From contig CAMSEJ010000095.1 in the NCBI GenBank assembly GCA_947057405.1, positions 1-8,629 on the forward strand: a stretch of 8,629 nt of DNA, read 5' to 3'. The position numbers and the translations under genes were made by a program. The notes beneath the pieces were generated by a model, which saw only the letters and a program-made list of their open reading frames with translations, had not been told where the DNA came from and made no database searches. Positions 6,679 to 8,629 of this stretch are shown piece after piece (position 1 is the stretch's first letter; each line of letters starts with the position of its first letter). Origin of the DNA: an uncultured Roseburia sp. GTDB taxonomy: Bacteria > Bacillota > Clostridia > Lachnospirales > Lachnospiraceae.

Positions 6679-8591
6679 GTGCAGAAGCGGATAAGAGAAC
6701 TTGCCGAAGGCAGGATAGAATGTGCAAAGCCCGTCATAGAATTTTCTGTGAGCAGGATGGAACTTGAGGTGCCCGAACGGGAAGATGTTTCGGGGGAATT
6801 TATGGTCATAAGCCGAAATCATGTCCCGGTGCGCGGAATCGTATATTCCTCAAATCCCCGGATGGAATGTAAGACCGTCGGATTTGAAGGCGAAGAGGTC
6901 CGGATCCAGTATGTGTTCCACAGCGCCGGGCTTTTGGAGGGAAGTATTCAGAAAGGAGAATTTACGGTTGTATGCAGCCAGGGCGAATACAGCCTTTCCT
7001 TTCTTGCGGTGATGACGAGGATATACCCGGTATCGCAGACCGGGCAGATACGAAGCCTGGGAGCGTTTGCAAAACTGGCGCAGGCGCATTGGCAGGAAGC
7101 AAGGAAGCTGTTTTATTCCCCGGCTTTTTTGGGCCTGTTTGGAGCAAAAGAAGAAAAGGAACGGCTGGCGTATGACGGCATGGTAAGCGGCCAGAAAACA
7201 GACCTTGGATTAGAGGAATTTTTGCTGGCGTGCGGCTTAAAAGAGCCGGTTGCCGTTACGGCAGAACAGGCAGAATTTACGTTTCCGCAGATAACCGAAA
7301 AGCGGAAAGAAGAAATCACGCTTTCTAAAAACACCTGGGGCCATATAGAGCTGAACATCACATCCGACGCCGGTTTTCTTGAGATCCCCAAGCGGTGGAT
7401 GGCGTCGGACGATTTTTTCGGGAGCGAAGCAAAGGCGGTCTTTTACATAAACCCGGCAAACATGCATGCCGGCAAAAACTTCGGCAGAATTACCATAAAA
7501 AGCGTGCGCCAGGAAATCACAATTCCGGTCTGCGCCGTGCGCAGCACAAAGGGCGCCGGAACCGTAGCGGGAGAAGTCAGGCAGGCGCGTATCGGGCTTT
7601 TAGAAAGCTACACCGCCTACCGCTTAAAACGGATCGTAACGGGCAAATGGGCGCAGGAAACCTTAAAACGGTTAGACGAGCTGATTGTGCGGCAGCCCGG
7701 GAATGCATGGTATCGCCTGTTCAAGGCGCAGACCTTCTGGCTGAACCGGCAAAAGCAGGAAGCGGAGTGGATTTTAAACGAATTCAAACGAAAGTGGAAG
7801 GACAAAAAAAGTCCGCAGTGGGGCTATTACCTCTACATCTGCACACTGATGGACCAGGACGAGCCGTACATCAACCGCCTGACGGAAGAAATCGAACAGA
7901 TTTACCGAACGAACAGGGAAGATCCGGTTTTGTTCTGGTGCCTGCTCTTTCTGCGGGAGGATTACGCACAGAATCGTTACCAGAGGCTAAAGGCCATAGA
8001 AGCGCGGGTTATGGAGCCGGTCAACAGCCCTGTTTTGTATGTAGAAGCGTATGTGCTGTATCTGGCGGAGCCGTATCTTTTGGACCGCTTTGGAGAATTT
8101 GAGGAAAAAGTACTCAACTGGGCAAAAAAACATGAAGTGCTGACAAAAGAGATTGCAGAGCAGGTAAAGCAGATCTTCCCGGGCAAAATTTTGTACCGGG
8201 AACGGACGCTTTTGCTTTTGGAAGCGTGTTACGGGATTTTGGGCGACGACGGAATGCTTACCGTCCTCTGCGAGTACCTGATCCGCAGCCAGATATACGG
8301 AAAGCGGTACTTTTCCTGGTACGCGCTCGGCGTGGAGAAGAAGCTGCGCATTACCGGGCTTTATGAAGCCTACCTGATGTCTATGGATGCCAGGGGCGTA
8401 CAGGACGTGCCCCAGATTATCCAGATGTACTTCAAATACAACAACCAGCTGAGTTATCGGTTAAAAGCCGTTTTGTACGTCAATATCATTGCATCCAAGG
8501 CAAAGCGGCCCGCCGTATACGAACAGCACTACAAGGGAATGGAAAAATTTGCCTACGGGCAGATGGCGCTTGGGCATGCAGATGATAATCT
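6679..8591 (+). CDS. DUF5717-like protein of unknown function (3' end cut by contig end)
   Basis: An uninterrupted frame opens at a GTG preceded by AGGAGG (6669-6674, four bases away) and gives 637 complete codons before adapter sequence begins. The start VQKRIRELAEGRIE and the stretch GIVYSSNPRMEC match my memory of the DUF5717 family, large proteins of roughly a thousand or more residues in Lachnospiraceae with no known function. Residues 1 to about 115 look like a beta sandwich. A helical piece follows, then a second beta-rich piece at about 195-290 rich in alternating hydrophobics. From about 298 on the chain is helical, with aromatic, TPR-like repeats (for example WYRLFKAQTFWLNRQ). No signal peptide or membrane span is seen, so it is probably cytoplasmic, perhaps a scaffold; that is inference. 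It is divergent from the CobD-like gene with a shared control region. The frame stays open to 8629, but only through adapter bases. Confidence 0.85.
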
Positions 8592-8625
8592 AGATCGGAA
8601 GAGCACACGTCTGAACTCCAGTCAC
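8592..8625 (+). other. Illumina sequencing adapter (artefact)
   Basis: These 34 bases, beginning AGATCGGAAGAGC and ending CCAGTCAC, are exactly the standard Illumina index adapter. The four bases ATGG after it (8626-8629) sit where an index would begin. In the frame of the preceding gene it encodes DRKSTRLNSSH, a peptide familiar from contaminated database entries. It is not genomic and should be trimmed. Confidence 0.98.
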
Positions 8626-8629
8626 ATGG

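Noticed and set aside
7395..8102. A 235-codon plus-strand frame rich in R, G and K
   Set aside because: It is out of frame with the longer continuous frame from 6679, which has a strong ribosome binding site and family-like sequence throughout.

Overview
The window looks like the end of a contig from a Gram-positive anaerobe of the Clostridia, most likely Lachnospiraceae. The evidence is a PolC-type replicative polymerase, AGGAG-type ribosome binding sites, a tRNA gene without an encoded CCA end, and a long protein that resembles a family (DUF5717) I know mainly from Lachnospiraceae. This placement rests on gene content, not on a search.

Layout from left to right. Bases 1-97 hold a good promoter for polC, overlapped by an open frame that may be the tail of an upstream gene. 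polC (98-4519, +) encodes the whole replicative DNA polymerase III alpha subunit with every expected domain. The 288-base gap after it is dense. It holds a perfect hairpin, best read as the terminator of a minus-strand tRNA-Thr(CGU), then that tRNA with its own promoter and an A/T tract matching the UP-element consensus, and then the promoter of the next plus-strand gene. That gene (4808-5479, +) is an Sfp-type 4'-phosphopantetheinyl transferase. It runs tail to tail into a PLP-dependent enzyme of the CobD/HisC family (5476-6573, -), and the two stop codons share one TTAA.

A compact control region (about 6574-6678) lies between the PLP enzyme and a divergent plus-strand gene. It contains two well-formed promoters that face each other and appear to start at nearly the same base, with an inverted repeat across one of them. 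The plus-strand gene starts at a GTG at 6679 and runs off the end as a long DUF5717-like protein of unknown function (637 complete codons present).

The last 38 bases are not genomic: 8592-8625 is an exact Illumina adapter, and the four bases after it are probably read tail. The real sequence therefore ends at about 8591, and the last gene is cut by the assembly.

The genes do not form one obvious pathway. PolC and the tRNA are housekeeping. The phosphopantetheinyl transferase and the CobD-like enzyme have no carrier-protein or cobalamin genes beside them in this window. I see no CRISPR array, insertion sequence, prophage or defence cassette. The parts most worth following are the uncharacterised long protein and the control region in front of it.
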